Positions 8,402 to 15,288 of a stretch of DNA of 64,000 nt are shown here, one piece after another. The notes under the pieces were generated by a model that was not told the DNA's origin, ran no database searches, and worked only from the letters and a program-made list of their open reading frames with translations. The DNA comes from Comamonas sp009360615 (lineage in GTDB: Bacteria > Pseudomonadota > Gammaproteobacteria > Burkholderiales > Burkholderiaceae_C). Location of the stretch: the NCBI RefSeq assembly GCF_035784015.1, contig NZ_JALKOW010000003.1, one strand, 5' to 3'. Numbering within the stretch: the first letter of the stretch is position 1; each line of letters starts with the position of its first letter. The position numbers and the translations under genes are program-made.

Positions 8402-9853
8402 ATGATCGAACAAAAAATGCTGATAGCCGGCCAGGAATGCGCAGCCGGCAATGGCGCGACTTTTGAACGCAGGAACCCGCTGGATGGCAGCGTGGCCACA
8501 CGCGCGCCGGCAGCCACGACCGAGGATGCGATCCGCGCCTGCGATGCAGCGGCAGCAGCCTTCCCCGCCTGGTCGCAACTGGGGCCGAACGCCCGCCGCG
8601 CCATGCTGATGAAGGCCTCGCAGGCGCTGGAAGCCAAGGGCGAAGCGATTGCCGCGGCCATGGCCGCAGAAACCGGTGCCTCGGGCATCTGGGCCGGTTT
8701 CAACGTGCATCTGGCCGCCAGCATGCTGCTGGAAGCAGCTTCGCTGACCACGCAGATCAATGGCGAGATCATCCCGTCGGACGTGCCCGGCAGCGTGGCC
8801 ATGGCCGTGCGCCAGCCCGCCGGCGTGGTACTGGGCATCGCGCCCTGGAATGCCCCCGTGATTCTGGCCGTGCGCAGCATCTCCACGGCCCTGGCCTGCG
8901 GCAACACCGTGATTCTCAAGGGCTCGGAACTCTGCCCCGCCACCCACGGCCTGATCATCGAGGCGCTGCAGGACGCAGGCCTGCCCGCCGGTGTGGTGAA
9001 CTTTGTGACCAATGCCCCTGCCGATGCAGGCGCTGTGGTTGAAGCCATCGTGGCCCACCCGGCCGTGCGCCGCGTGAGCTTTACCGGCTCCACCAAGGTG
9101 GGCCGCATCATCGGCCAGACCTGTGCCAGACATCTCAAGCCCGCGCTGCTGGAGCTCGGCGGCAAGGCCCCCTTCCTGGTGCTGGACGATGCCGATATCG
9201 ATGCGGCCGTGAACGCCGCCACCTTTGGCGCGTTTGCCAACTCGGGCCAGATCTGCATGTCCACCGAGCGCTTCGTGGTGGATAACAAGGTGGCCGACGA
9301 GTTCATCGCCAAGTTTGCCGCCAAGGCCAGCAGCCTGCCGCTGGGCGACCCGCGCAAGGGCACCGTGGTGCTGGGCTCGGTGGTCGATCTGGCCACGGTG
9401 GAGCGCTGCAACGCCATGATCGATGACGCGCTGGCCAAGGGCGCAAAAATCGTCTGCGGCGGCAAGGCCGAGAACACGCTGATGCCCGCCACGCTGATCG
9501 ACCATGTGACGCCCGCGATGCGCATCTTCCACGAGGAGACCTTCGGCCCGGTCAAGGGTATCGTGCGCGTGAACGGCGAGGAAGAAGCGATTGCCACGGC
9601 CAATGACAACGAGTTCGGTCTGTCCTCCGCAGTCTTCACCCGGGACACGGCCCGCGGCTGGCGTGTGGCTGCGCGCATCGAGGCCGGCATCTGCCATATC
9701 AACGGCCCCACGGTGCATGACGAAGCCCAGATGCCGTTTGGCGGCGTCAAGGCATCGGGCTATGGCCATTTCGGCGGCCAGCAGGGCATCAATGCCTTTA
9801 CCGAAACCCGCTGGGTGACCATGCAGACCGCAGAACGCCACTATCCGTTCTAA
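8402..9853 (+). CDS. NAD(P)-dependent aromatic aldehyde dehydrogenase, likely 4-hydroxybenzaldehyde dehydrogenase
   Basis: A 483-residue aldehyde dehydrogenase without signal peptide, so cytoplasmic. It has the NAD-site asparagine region APWNAPVIL, the lysine of NTVILKGSE, the glycine motif FTGSTKVG, the general-base glutamate in LELGGKAPFLV and the catalytic cysteine in SGQICMSTER. It resembles the vanillin/salicylaldehyde/4-hydroxybenzaldehyde branch. With pchF nearby, the best reading is oxidation of 4-hydroxybenzaldehyde to 4-hydroxybenzoate, the job of PchA in Pseudomonas, where pchA lies before pchC rather than after transport genes. A strong RBS (AAAAGGAGA) precedes the ATG. Its TAA stop is also the target site of the adjoining insertion sequence. 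Confidence 0.88.
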   Translation: MIEQKMLIAGQECAAGNGATFERRNPLDGSVATRAPAATTEDAIRACDAAAAAFPAWSQLGPNARRAMLMKASQALEAKGEAIAAAMAAETGASGIWAGFNVHLAASMLLEAASLTTQINGEIIPSDVPGSVAMAVRQPAGVVLGIAPWNAPVILAVRSISTALACGNTVILKGSELCPATHGLIIEALQDAGLPAGVVNFVTNAPADAGAVVEAIVAHPAVRRVSFTGSTKVGRIIGQTCARHLKPALLELGGKAPFLVLDDADIDAAVNAATFGAFANSGQICMSTERFVVDNKVADEFIAKFAAKASSLPLGDPRKGTVVLGSVVDLATVERCNAMIDDALAKGAKIVCGGKAENTLMPATLIDHVTPAMRIFHEETFGPVKGIVRVNGEEEAIATANDNEFGLSSAVFTRDTARGWRVAARIEAGICHINGPTVHDEAQMPFGGVKASGYGHFGGQQGINAFTETRWVTMQTAERHYPF

Positions 9854-9859
9854 GAGCTG

Positions 9860-10372
9860 CTAACACCACCGATCCACGAAGCGTGCACAGATGATCGCAG
9901 CGGCCAGTTTCAGCAACGCTTCGTGTATGTCCAACCGCCTTTCAAAGCGGATTCGCAGCTTGCCAAAGCCTGCAAACCATCCATGTGTGCGCTCTACAAC
10001 CCAGCGATGCTTGCCCAGCGTTTCGCTGCTCTCAACACCTCGCCGTGCAATTCGGCTGGCAATGCCTCGTCGTCTGAGATAGGCACGGCAGCGCTTGTAG
10101 TCGTAGCCTTTGTCCGCATGCAGCTTCGCCGGTCGCTTGCGTGCCCGCCCCGGCAAACCTGCGACGGCTGGAATCGCATCCATGCACTTCTCGAACATCA
10201 TGGAGTCGTGCCTGTTGGCCCCGCTGATGAGGATCGCCAGAGGGATGCCCCTGGCATCTACGACGATATGTCGTTTGGTGCCGAGCTTGCCTCTATCGGT
10301 GGGGTTTGGGCCTGTTTCCTGGCCCCCCGGGGGCTTGGTACCGATGAGCCATCGATGCTGGCCCGGCTCCAA
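9860..10372 (-). CDS. IS427-type transposase, second frame (orfB)
   Basis: The C-terminal part of the DDE transposase. It contains GKLGTKRHIVVDARG, the second catalytic aspartate in LHADKGYD and the glutamate region WVVERTHGWFAGFGKLRIR with the Y-R-K-like signature of the IS4/IS5 group. The first 22 or so residues before GPNPTDRG are an out-of-frame lead and are not expected in the product, which should be made by -1 frameshifting from orfA. The stop codon TAG (9860-9862) lies inside the left inverted repeat. Transcription runs toward the aldehyde dehydrogenase gene, antisense to it. Confidence 0.85.
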   Translation of the reverse strand: MEPGQHRWLIGTKPPGGQETGPNPTDRGKLGTKRHIVVDARGIPLAILISGANRHDSMMFEKCMDAIPAVAGLPGRARKRPAKLHADKGYDYKRCRAYLRRRGIASRIARRGVESSETLGKHRWVVERTHGWFAGFGKLRIRFERRLDIHEALLKLAAAIICARFVDRWC

Positions 10373-10668
10373 TCAATCTGGTCATGTTCACGCAGACGCA
10401 CCAGCATGGCCTGGTGCAAACGCTGCCAGACGCCATTGGCATTCCAGTTACGCAAGCGCCGCCAACAAGTCATGCCGCTGCCGTAGCCCAAGGTCTGGGG
10501 AAGGTCTTCCCAAGGAATGCCTGTTTGCAGCACGAACAGAATGCCATTGAGGGCGGCTTCATCGCTCACGGTGAGCTTGCGTGCGCCACCTTTGACGGAA
10601 GGCGTGAAGGCTGGAATCAGGGGCTGCAGTTGTCGCCACAGCTCTTTGCTAACGGGTTGTCTTGCCAT
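10258..10668 (-). CDS. IS427-type transposase, first frame (orfA)
   Basis: A 136-residue first part of the transposase. It carries the DUF4096-like N-terminal domain (GILFVLQTGIPWEDLPQTLG and MTCWRRLRNWNANGVW) and the start of the DDE domain, with the first catalytic aspartate in ASIDGSSV. Start taken at 10668 (MARQPVSKELW); an ATG at 10704 lies close to the inverted repeat. After KQAQT the frame runs into unrelated residues, while the natural continuation GPNPTDRGKLGTKRH is in the -1 frame, so the full enzyme needs a -1 shift, probably at a run of six G (plus-strand C run at 10323-10328). Confidence 0.85.
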   Translation of the reverse strand: MARQPVSKELWRQLQPLIPAFTPSVKGGARKLTVSDEAALNGILFVLQTGIPWEDLPQTLGYGSGMTCWRRLRNWNANGVWQRLHQAMLVRLREHDQIDWSRASIDGSSVPSPRGARKQAQTPPIEASSAPNDISS

Positions 10669-10730
10669 GAGGGCCAGAAGCATAAATGTTCTGGCTGGTC
10701 TCAAAGGGAAGTGGCGTTAGCAGCTCTAAA

Positions 10731-10832
10731 GACTCCCCCTGAGCGGCTTTGCCTGGGCGGCCCCGCCGCTTCCCCCTCTGCTTCGCGGAGGGGGACGACA
10801 GCTTTGCTGCGCGGCGGCGCTTGCTTGCCGTC
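10731..10832. repeat. GC-rich dispersed 3' element, copy 3
   Basis: It has the same block order as the copies at 2142 and 4838 (CCCCCTGAGCGGCTTTGCC, GCTTCGCGGAGGGGGACGAC, GCGGCGGCGCTTGCTTGC). Before the IS inserted it would have followed the aldehyde dehydrogenase stop codon directly, exactly as the other copies follow their genes. Confidence 0.72.
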
Positions 10833-10887
10833 CCACACTTAGGTCGCGCCCTCGTTAAAGCTCGCGCCCATCGCTACTGAAATTAAA

Positions 10888-10921
10888 AAAGCCACCTGAT
10901 TTGAAAACGCCAGGTGGCTTT
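10888..10921. terminator. Bidirectional terminator, identical to 2297-2330
   Basis: An 11-bp perfect stem (AAAGCCACCTG/CAGGTGGCTTT) with a 12-base loop, flanked by A6 and T-rich tracts. All 34 bases equal the hairpin after pchF. It originally terminated the transporter-aldehyde dehydrogenase operon and also serves the convergent gene at 11005. Confidence 0.9.
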
Positions 10922-11004
10922 CTTTTTTCCTTCTCACTATCTAATCCATAGCTGCAGCGTTTGATGGAAAAGGGCTTGAGCCTCAAAAATCTCAAAGCCT
11001 GTAA

Positions 11005-11784
11005 TCAGGCAAAGTCATCGTCAAAGAAGCCGCCGCCATCGTCCCAACTGCCGCTGTCAAAGCTGGCTGAGTTGTCTATGCTGCCAAGGCCCGCATCGTT
11101 GGCCAGGCTCGAGGTATTGCCGCTGTCGCCATGCAGGCCCTGGCTGCTGCTGTCCTGCACCAGCGACTTGCTTTCGCTGCCGCCGCCCTGGCTGCCCGAG
11201 CCGGCGTGATGGCCGCCCATCAGATTCTCCAGTCCGTTGAACAGAAACATGCCGCCCGCCACACCGGCTGCGGCCGCTGCGGCATTGCCTAGGAAGCTGC
11301 TGCCGGTCGCGGCAGCTGGCTGGCCGTAGGCCTGCGGCGCTGCAGCACGGGGCGCAGAGCCGCCGCCAAAGAAACGGTCGCGCCAGCTGGAAGGCTGAGG
11401 CGCCGCTTGCGGCTGATACTGGGGCTGGTACTGAGGTTGATAGGGAGGCTGGGCATTGGCAGCGTAGCCACCATCCTCGGCATGGCGTTCGGGAGCGCGG
11501 CCGAAGTGTGTGCCCAGGCCACCCGAGAGAAAGCTGCCTGCGCCCTGACTCTGGCTTTGCTGGGCCTGTTTCACCTGCTGCTCCAGCTCGCCGATCTGCT
11601 GCTGGGCCTGCTGAATGGCTTGCTCCAGCATCAAGGTGCGTTGGGCCAGCCAGTAGACCGCATCGGGCGCGGCGCTCAGTCCACGGCGCAGCTCGGCATC
11701 GGCCTGCGCGTCCTTGGGCTGGCCCTGGGTCAGCGTCAGCCTGGCGCACAGGTCTTGCAGCAGTTGTTGTTCCTGAGGGGTCAT
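11005..11784 (-). CDS. DUF2076 family protein
   Basis: A 259-residue protein of the DUF2076 family, whose function is not established (often annotated as a periplasmic ligand-binding sensor). The opening MTPQEQQLLQDLCARL and the helical, glutamine-rich stretch at residues about 50-80 (AIQQAQQQIGELEQQVKQAQ, a likely coiled coil) are typical. Then come a PQYQPQYQPQ repeat, an RDRFFGGG block, a hydrophobic Gly/Ala stretch (GNAAAAAAGVAGGMFLFNGL) and an acidic end DGGGFFDDDFA. Composition is low complexity with no catalytic motif. A clear RBS (AAGGAAGG) lies upstream. It stands alone between the terminator at 10888 and the divergent prolyl isomerase gene. Confidence 0.8.
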   Translation of the reverse strand: MTPQEQQLLQDLCARLTLTQGQPKDAQADAELRRGLSAAPDAVYWLAQRTLMLEQAIQQAQQQIGELEQQVKQAQQSQSQGAGSFLSGGLGTHFGRAPERHAEDGGYAANAQPPYQPQYQPQYQPQAAPQPSSWRDRFFGGGSAPRAAAPQAYGQPAAATGSSFLGNAAAAAAGVAGGMFLFNGLENLMGGHHAGSGSQGGGSESKSLVQDSSSQGLHGDSGNTSSLANDAGLGSIDNSASFDSGSWDDGGGFFDDDFA

Positions 11785-12017
11785 GGTGCCTTCCTTTAAG
11801 CCCGCAAATTACTTGCAGCAGATGGGGTCAGTATGCAGGCCTGCAAGAGCGCCAATGTGAAGGCCGTGCAAGTGCTTTTTGCAGGGTGTAACAAAAGGCC
11901 TGTGCTGCAGTTGCGGGCAGCGCATGGGACAATGCCTGCCATTGCGCCACGGCCGTGGCGGCGTTTCAATTTCGGCTGCGGGACTGGCCCGCGGCCCACC
12001 AACTGCATACACACACC

Positions 12018-12539
12018 ATGGAAGTTACCCAACAATGCGTGGTCGCCCTGACCTGGACACTGAAAGACACCCTGGGCGAGGAGCTGGACGTGCTGGACGA
12101 GCCCGTGGAATTTCTCGTCGGCGGCGATGACCTGTTCAAGCGCATCGAAGAGGCGCTGCAAGGCCATGTGGTCGGCGACCAGCTGGATCTGCACCTGGAG
12201 CCCGAGGAAGCATTCGGCGACTATGACGAAAGCCTGATCTTCCTGGAAAAGCGCGAGCTGTTTCCTGAAGAAATCGAGGAAGGCATGAGCTTCGAGAGCA
12301 GCGCCCTGCCCAAGGGCACCAGCCCCGTGCCTGCCGATCTGCTCTACACGGTCACGGAAATCTATCCCGAGCATGTGGTGCTGGACGGCAACCACCCGCT
12401 GGCCGGCATTGCCATCCGCCTGCACCTCAAGATCGCAGCCGTGCGCGAGGCCACCGAAGAAGAGATCGGCCGCGGCACGGCCGGCACGGGCTTCTTCCGT
12501 ATCGAGCCCATGGCTCCGGGCAGCGAGACACTGCACTGA
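12018..12539 (+). CDS. SlyD-like FKBP-type peptidyl-prolyl isomerase
   Basis: A 173-residue cytoplasmic prolyl cis-trans isomerase and chaperone. The FKBP fold is interrupted by an insert-in-flap domain as in SlyD: VVALTWTLKDTLGEELD, then VGGDDLFKRIEEALQGHVVGD, the charged EPEEAFGDYDESLIFL segment, and NHPLAGIAIRLHLKIAAVREAT. It lacks the histidine-rich metal-binding tail of E. coli SlyD and ends in SETLH. Start chosen at 12018, where the fold begins; frames reaching further upstream have no RBS. It appears monocistronic, with a dispersed repeat immediately after its stop. Confidence 0.88.
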   Translation: MEVTQQCVVALTWTLKDTLGEELDVLDEPVEFLVGGDDLFKRIEEALQGHVVGDQLDLHLEPEEAFGDYDESLIFLEKRELFPEEIEEGMSFESSALPKGTSPVPADLLYTVTEIYPEHVVLDGNHPLAGIAIRLHLKIAAVREATEEEIGRGTAGTGFFRIEPMAPGSETLH

Positions 12540-12540
12540 C

Positions 12541-12625
12541 CTCCCTGAGGCGCTGTGTGCGTCTTGCCCCGAGCGGACGACAGCTTCGCGGCGGGGAAGC
12601 GGCCCCCAGGCCCTCGCTTGCCATC
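12541..12625. repeat. GC-rich dispersed 3' element, diverged copy 4
   Basis: This is a shorter, eroded relative of the elements at 2142, 4838 and 10731 (CTCCCTGAGGCGCTG, CGGACGACAGCTTCGCGGCG, CCCTCGCTTGCC), again directly after a stop codon. Confidence 0.5.
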
Positions 12626-12680
12626 TCCGGCCTGAGAGCACGCCAGTTTTGACGTCTTGCTACCCCTGACCGGGTGACAT

Positions 12681-12708
12681 CAAAAGGGACTCCTCGGAGT
12701 CCCTTTTG
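12681..12708. terminator. Bidirectional terminator hairpin
   Basis: CAAAAGGGACTC and GAGTCCCTTTTG pair perfectly around a CTCG loop, with A and T tracts inside the stem ends. It sits between the convergent prolyl-isomerase and glycine-zipper lipoprotein genes. Confidence 0.9.
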
Positions 12709-12726
12709 TCATGCGCGCCCGACGGT

Positions 12727-13347
12727 TCAGCGGCGGAAGATCTGGTTGCCTTCCACGCGCACGTATTCGCCGATGCTCAGCTGCGGAGGCTGCTGATAGT
12801 CCAGAGCACGCACGCTGCCGTCCTGCAGCTGCACGGTGACGCGGTAGATATCGCGCACGCTGCCGCCACCGACGCTGTTCTGCACGGCGTTGCCGGCCAA
12901 TGCACCGCCCACCACACCGGCAATCGTGGCCAGCGTACGGCCGGAGCCCTTGCCCACCTGATTGCCCAGCACGCCGCCGATCACGCCGCCGGCAATTGCT
13001 CCACCCGCGCCGATGCCGCTGCCATCCTGCACGCGCACGGTCTCGATGTTCATCACACGGCCCTGCTGGGCATATTGCTGGGGCTGCTGCGAGTAGCAAT
13101 TGGGGTTGTTGTAGCCGCAGTTACTGGCGGGGTAGGTCTGGACCTGGTTGTTGCCGACGGGGTAAGCCTGGGTGCTGCCGGGGTAGCCCGAGCCAGAATA
13201 GGCACCTTGGGAGTAGCCGCCCTGGTAGCCGCTATTCTGGTAGCCGCTATTCTGATAGCCGCCTTGAGGATAGGCCGCGCAGGCCGACAGAACCGCAACG
13301 ATTGCGCTCACCATGGCCATGCGGCCCCAGCGTTGATTGATTTGCAT
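12727..13347 (-). CDS. Glycine-zipper 2TM lipoprotein (SlyB/Rcp-like)
   Basis: A 206-residue outer-membrane-type lipoprotein. A signal peptide ends in a lipobox (VLSACA, Cys near residue 22). Next is a Tyr/Gly/Gln-rich low-complexity region with near-perfect repeats (YQNSGYQNSGYQGGYSQGAY), then a glycine-zipper 2TM domain (GAGGAIAGGVIGGVLGNQVG and ATIAGVVGGALAGNAVQ). The C-terminus (YRVTVQLQDGSVRALDYQQP, then VRVEGNQIFRR) matches the periplasmic domain of similar proteins in betaproteobacteria. Start set at 13347 by AGGAGATTT just upstream; an ATG at 13380 has no such site. It probably helps envelope stability. The 273 bases upstream to 13620 hold its promoter region and no gene I can support. 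Confidence 0.85.
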   Translation of the reverse strand: MQINQRWGRMAMVSAIVAVLSACAAYPQGGYQNSGYQNSGYQGGYSQGAYSGSGYPGSTQAYPVGNNQVQTYPASNCGYNNPNCYSQQPQQYAQQGRVMNIETVRVQDGSGIGAGGAIAGGVIGGVLGNQVGKGSGRTLATIAGVVGGALAGNAVQNSVGGGSVRDIYRVTVQLQDGSVRALDYQQPPQLSIGEYVRVEGNQIFRR

Positions 13348-13620
13348 GGAAATCTCCTGAATGGCGCACGCACACCGCATGCGCCGCAGTCCCTGTTATG
13401 AGTGGCTCTGCAAACCTTGCATGGTCTGCCTCCCCCATGCAACGCAGCACCCGCTCGCCAGGACGACAGGTTTCACATTTGCTCACAATACCGGACGCCC
13501 CGCGAAACCGTTTACAACGGGTCAAATCAAGCCCTTGTCCTTCGCAGTGACCCTGTCCAAGACCGTATTGCAGAAACCATCATCCAGGCCGGCTCAGCCA
13601 CGATCAGAACAAGAACAGCA

Positions 13621-14004
13621 TCAGTCTCTGGTGCGTACGCGCAGCACTGCGCCGCTGCGGCCGTCCACATAGAGCTTCACAAGGCGTCCGTCACCGGCCG
13701 TGGCCTTGACCTTGTAGAGTCCGTCGTCCCACTCCACCTCCTGGAATTCGCGATAGCCGGCCTTTTCCAGCCGCTCGCAGACTTCGCGGATAGACAGAGC
13801 GGGCCCGAGAGTCATGCCGCGCACGGCAGCCACCGAGGCCGAGGCACGATCCGCCACAGCGTTGCCTGCGGCGGCCAGGCAGGTGCAGGCCGACAGCAGG
13901 GCCGCGCCAGCGAGCAAGACCGTGCCGCTGCGACGCCGCAGGCATCGGGATACGGACAGGGGGCCTGGGGACACGGGAAAAGCCGGGCGGGGAAGATGGG
14001 ACAT
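13621..14004 (-). CDS. PepSY-domain exported protein
   Basis: A 127-residue protein with an N-terminal signal segment (GTVLLAGAALLSACTCLAAAG; SACT may be a lipobox) and one PepSY-like domain at residues about 70-125 (SIREVCERLEKAGYREFQEVEWDDGLYKVKA..., ending GRSGAVLRVRTRD). PepSY domains are small periplasmic modules often encoded next to two-component systems, where they modulate the sensor or bind peptides. It is divergent from a second PepSY gene at 14215 that heads a response regulator-kinase operon, so control by that system through the shared 210-base gap is plausible. Confidence 0.82.
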   Translation of the reverse strand: MSHLPRPAFPVSPGPLSVSRCLRRRSGTVLLAGAALLSACTCLAAAGNAVADRASASVAAVRGMTLGPALSIREVCERLEKAGYREFQEVEWDDGLYKVKATAGDGRLVKLYVDGRSGAVLRVRTRD

Positions 14005-14126
14005 GGAAACTCCTGCAGTCGCTGGGTCAAAGAGAGGGACAAAACACGGCCCGCCAGTGCACAGGCCCTGTGCAGCGGGATGGGGCCGATTGTTCGCAAG
14101 GCAGGCTGAACCGTGTCTGAAGCCGC

Positions 14127-14161
14127 CATTCAGCTTCCATTCATCGATGCCGGCCTATAAC
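14127..14161 (+). promoter_or_regulatory. Candidate response-regulator box and promoter of the PepSY-two-component operon
   Basis: Direct repeat CATTCA-N5-CATTCA (14127-14132 and 14138-14143; 11-bp period) is followed by a -10-like TATAAC at 14156-14161. The second half-site overlaps where a -35 would lie. This is the architecture of PmrA/QseB boxes, which are hexamer-N5-hexamer. Binding by the regulator at 14612 is inference. Confidence 0.55.
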
Positions 14162-14214
14162 CTCGACTGCAGAGCGCCACCAGGCCGCATCACTTCCACT
14201 CCAGCCCCTTCGCC

Positions 14215-14583
14215 ATGACCTCTTACAACGCCTCGAATGCACCGCAATCCCTGCCGCGCCCGCGCCGTCGCGCCGTTCATGCCATGCTGCTGGTCACGGC
14301 CAGCCTTGCCGTACTGAGCCTGTGGCCCGCGACCTCGGATGCCGGGGACAACGATCATGAACTCGCCCGCCAGGCCTTGCGCCAGGGCCAGGTGCTGCCG
14401 CTGCGCACGGTCCTGGATCTGGTCGAGCAGCAGTACCCGGGCCAGGTCATCAAGGTGGAGTTCGACCGTGAGGACGGCCGCTTTGTCTACGAGATCCGGC
14501 TGCTGCAAAGCGATGGCAAGGTGGTCAAGCTGGAGATCGATGCCGGCAGCGGCAAGCTGATCAGCATGAAGCGCAAGAAGTGA
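14215..14583 (+). CDS. PepSY-domain periplasmic protein, first gene of a two-component operon
   Basis: A 122-residue protein with a signal segment (AMLLVTASLAVLSLWPATSDA, cleavage near residue 43) and one PepSY domain (LPLRTVLDLVEQQYPGQVIKVEFDREDG then YEIRLLQSDGKVVKLEIDA, ending GKLISMKRKK). It lies 28 bases ahead of the response regulator gene, so it is probably cotranscribed. The order PepSY-regulator-kinase is common in proteobacteria (for example near FeuPQ-type systems), where the PepSY protein feeds back on the sensor. Its partner across the divergent promoter has the same domain, but sequence resemblance outside it is slight. Confidence 0.87.
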   Translation: MTSYNASNAPQSLPRPRRRAVHAMLLVTASLAVLSLWPATSDAGDNDHELARQALRQGQVLPLRTVLDLVEQQYPGQVIKVEFDREDGRFVYEIRLLQSDGKVVKLEIDAGSGKLISMKRKK

Positions 14584-14611
14584 ACCCCGGCACCCAGGAA
14601 GGCTATAGAGC

Positions 14612-15283
14612 ATGCGAATCCTGCTGATTGAAGACGAACCCACGCTGCGCGAGCAGCTGCATCAGGCCCTGCTGCAGGCCGGCCACACCGTGGAGACGGC
14701 CGCCGATGGCGAGACGGCGCAATACCTGGGCGAGGTGGAGAGCTTCGACGCTGCAGTGCTGGACCTGGGCCTGCCGGTGCGCGACGGGCTGAGCGTGCTG
14801 CGCGCCTGGCGCGCTCAGGGCCGCTCCATGCCGGTGCTCATCCTCACCGCCAGAGCCGCCTGGCATGAAAAAGTCGCAGGCATGGATGCCGGAGCCGATG
14901 ACTATCTGGCCAAGCCCTTCCATATGGAAGAGCTGCTGGCCCGCCTGCGCGCGCTGCTGCGGCGCCTGAGCCCGCATGCCAGCGCACTCTGGCAATGCGG
15001 TGCCATCACGCTGGATTCGCGCCAGGCGCGCGTCACCGTCGAAGGCCGGGCCCTGGCGCTGACCAGCCATGAATTCAAGGTGCTGGCCCTGCTGATGCAG
15101 CGCATGGGGGCCGTGGTCTCACGCACCGAGCTGTCCGAGCATATCTATCCGCAGGACAGCGACCGCGACTCCAACACCATCGAGGTCTTTGTCGGACGCC
15201 TGCGGAAAAAGCTGCCCGCTGGCTCGATCGAAACCGTGCGCGGTCTGGGCTATCGCCTGGTCCCGCCGACCAACCATGCGTAA
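14612..15283 (+). CDS. OmpR/PhoP-family response regulator
   Basis: A 223-residue DNA-binding response regulator. The receiver domain (residues 1-115) has the acidic pair in LIEDEP, the phospho-acceptor Asp51 in VLDLGLPVRDG, the Thr of LILTARA and the lysine of LAKPF. The C-terminal winged helix carries LTSHEFKVLALLMQR, VSRTELSEHIY and the recognition helix NTIEVFVGRLRKKLP. It is of the QseB/PhoP/PmrA subtype. Five bases separate it from the kinase gene, indicating one operon. The candidate box at 14127 suggests autoregulation. The signal is unknown; divalent cations, polymyxin-like peptides or envelope stress are typical for relatives. Confidence 0.93.
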   Translation: MRILLIEDEPTLREQLHQALLQAGHTVETAADGETAQYLGEVESFDAAVLDLGLPVRDGLSVLRAWRAQGRSMPVLILTARAAWHEKVAGMDAGADDYLAKPFHMEELLARLRALLRRLSPHASALWQCGAITLDSRQARVTVEGRALALTSHEFKVLALLMQRMGAVVSRTELSEHIYPQDSDRDSNTIEVFVGRLRKKLPAGSIETVRGLGYRLVPPTNHA

Positions 15284-15288
15284 ACCCT

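Larger units (their letters stand above)
9854..10726 (-). mobile_element. IS5-family (IS427-type) insertion sequence, 873 bp
   Basis: Inverted terminal repeats GAGCTGCTAACACCAC (9854-9869) and GTGGCGTTAGCAGCTC (10711-10726) differ at one base. A possible 3-bp target duplication TAA lies at 9851-9853 and 10727-10729. The single transposase is encoded in two overlapping frames on the minus strand, as usual for this group. Both frames are open and the ends intact, so the copy may be active or recently inserted. Confidence 0.9.

Noticed and set aside
8330..9841. A 503-codon open frame antisense to the aldehyde dehydrogenase
   Set aside because: Its translation is low-information, rich in G, H and R, has no recognisable domain, and follows the third-base bias of the real gene on the other strand.
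1..10726. The p-cresol cluster as a composite transposon or genomic island
   Set aside because: Only one IS copy is visible and no second copy, integrase, tRNA or base-composition break was seen; it cannot be decided within this window.
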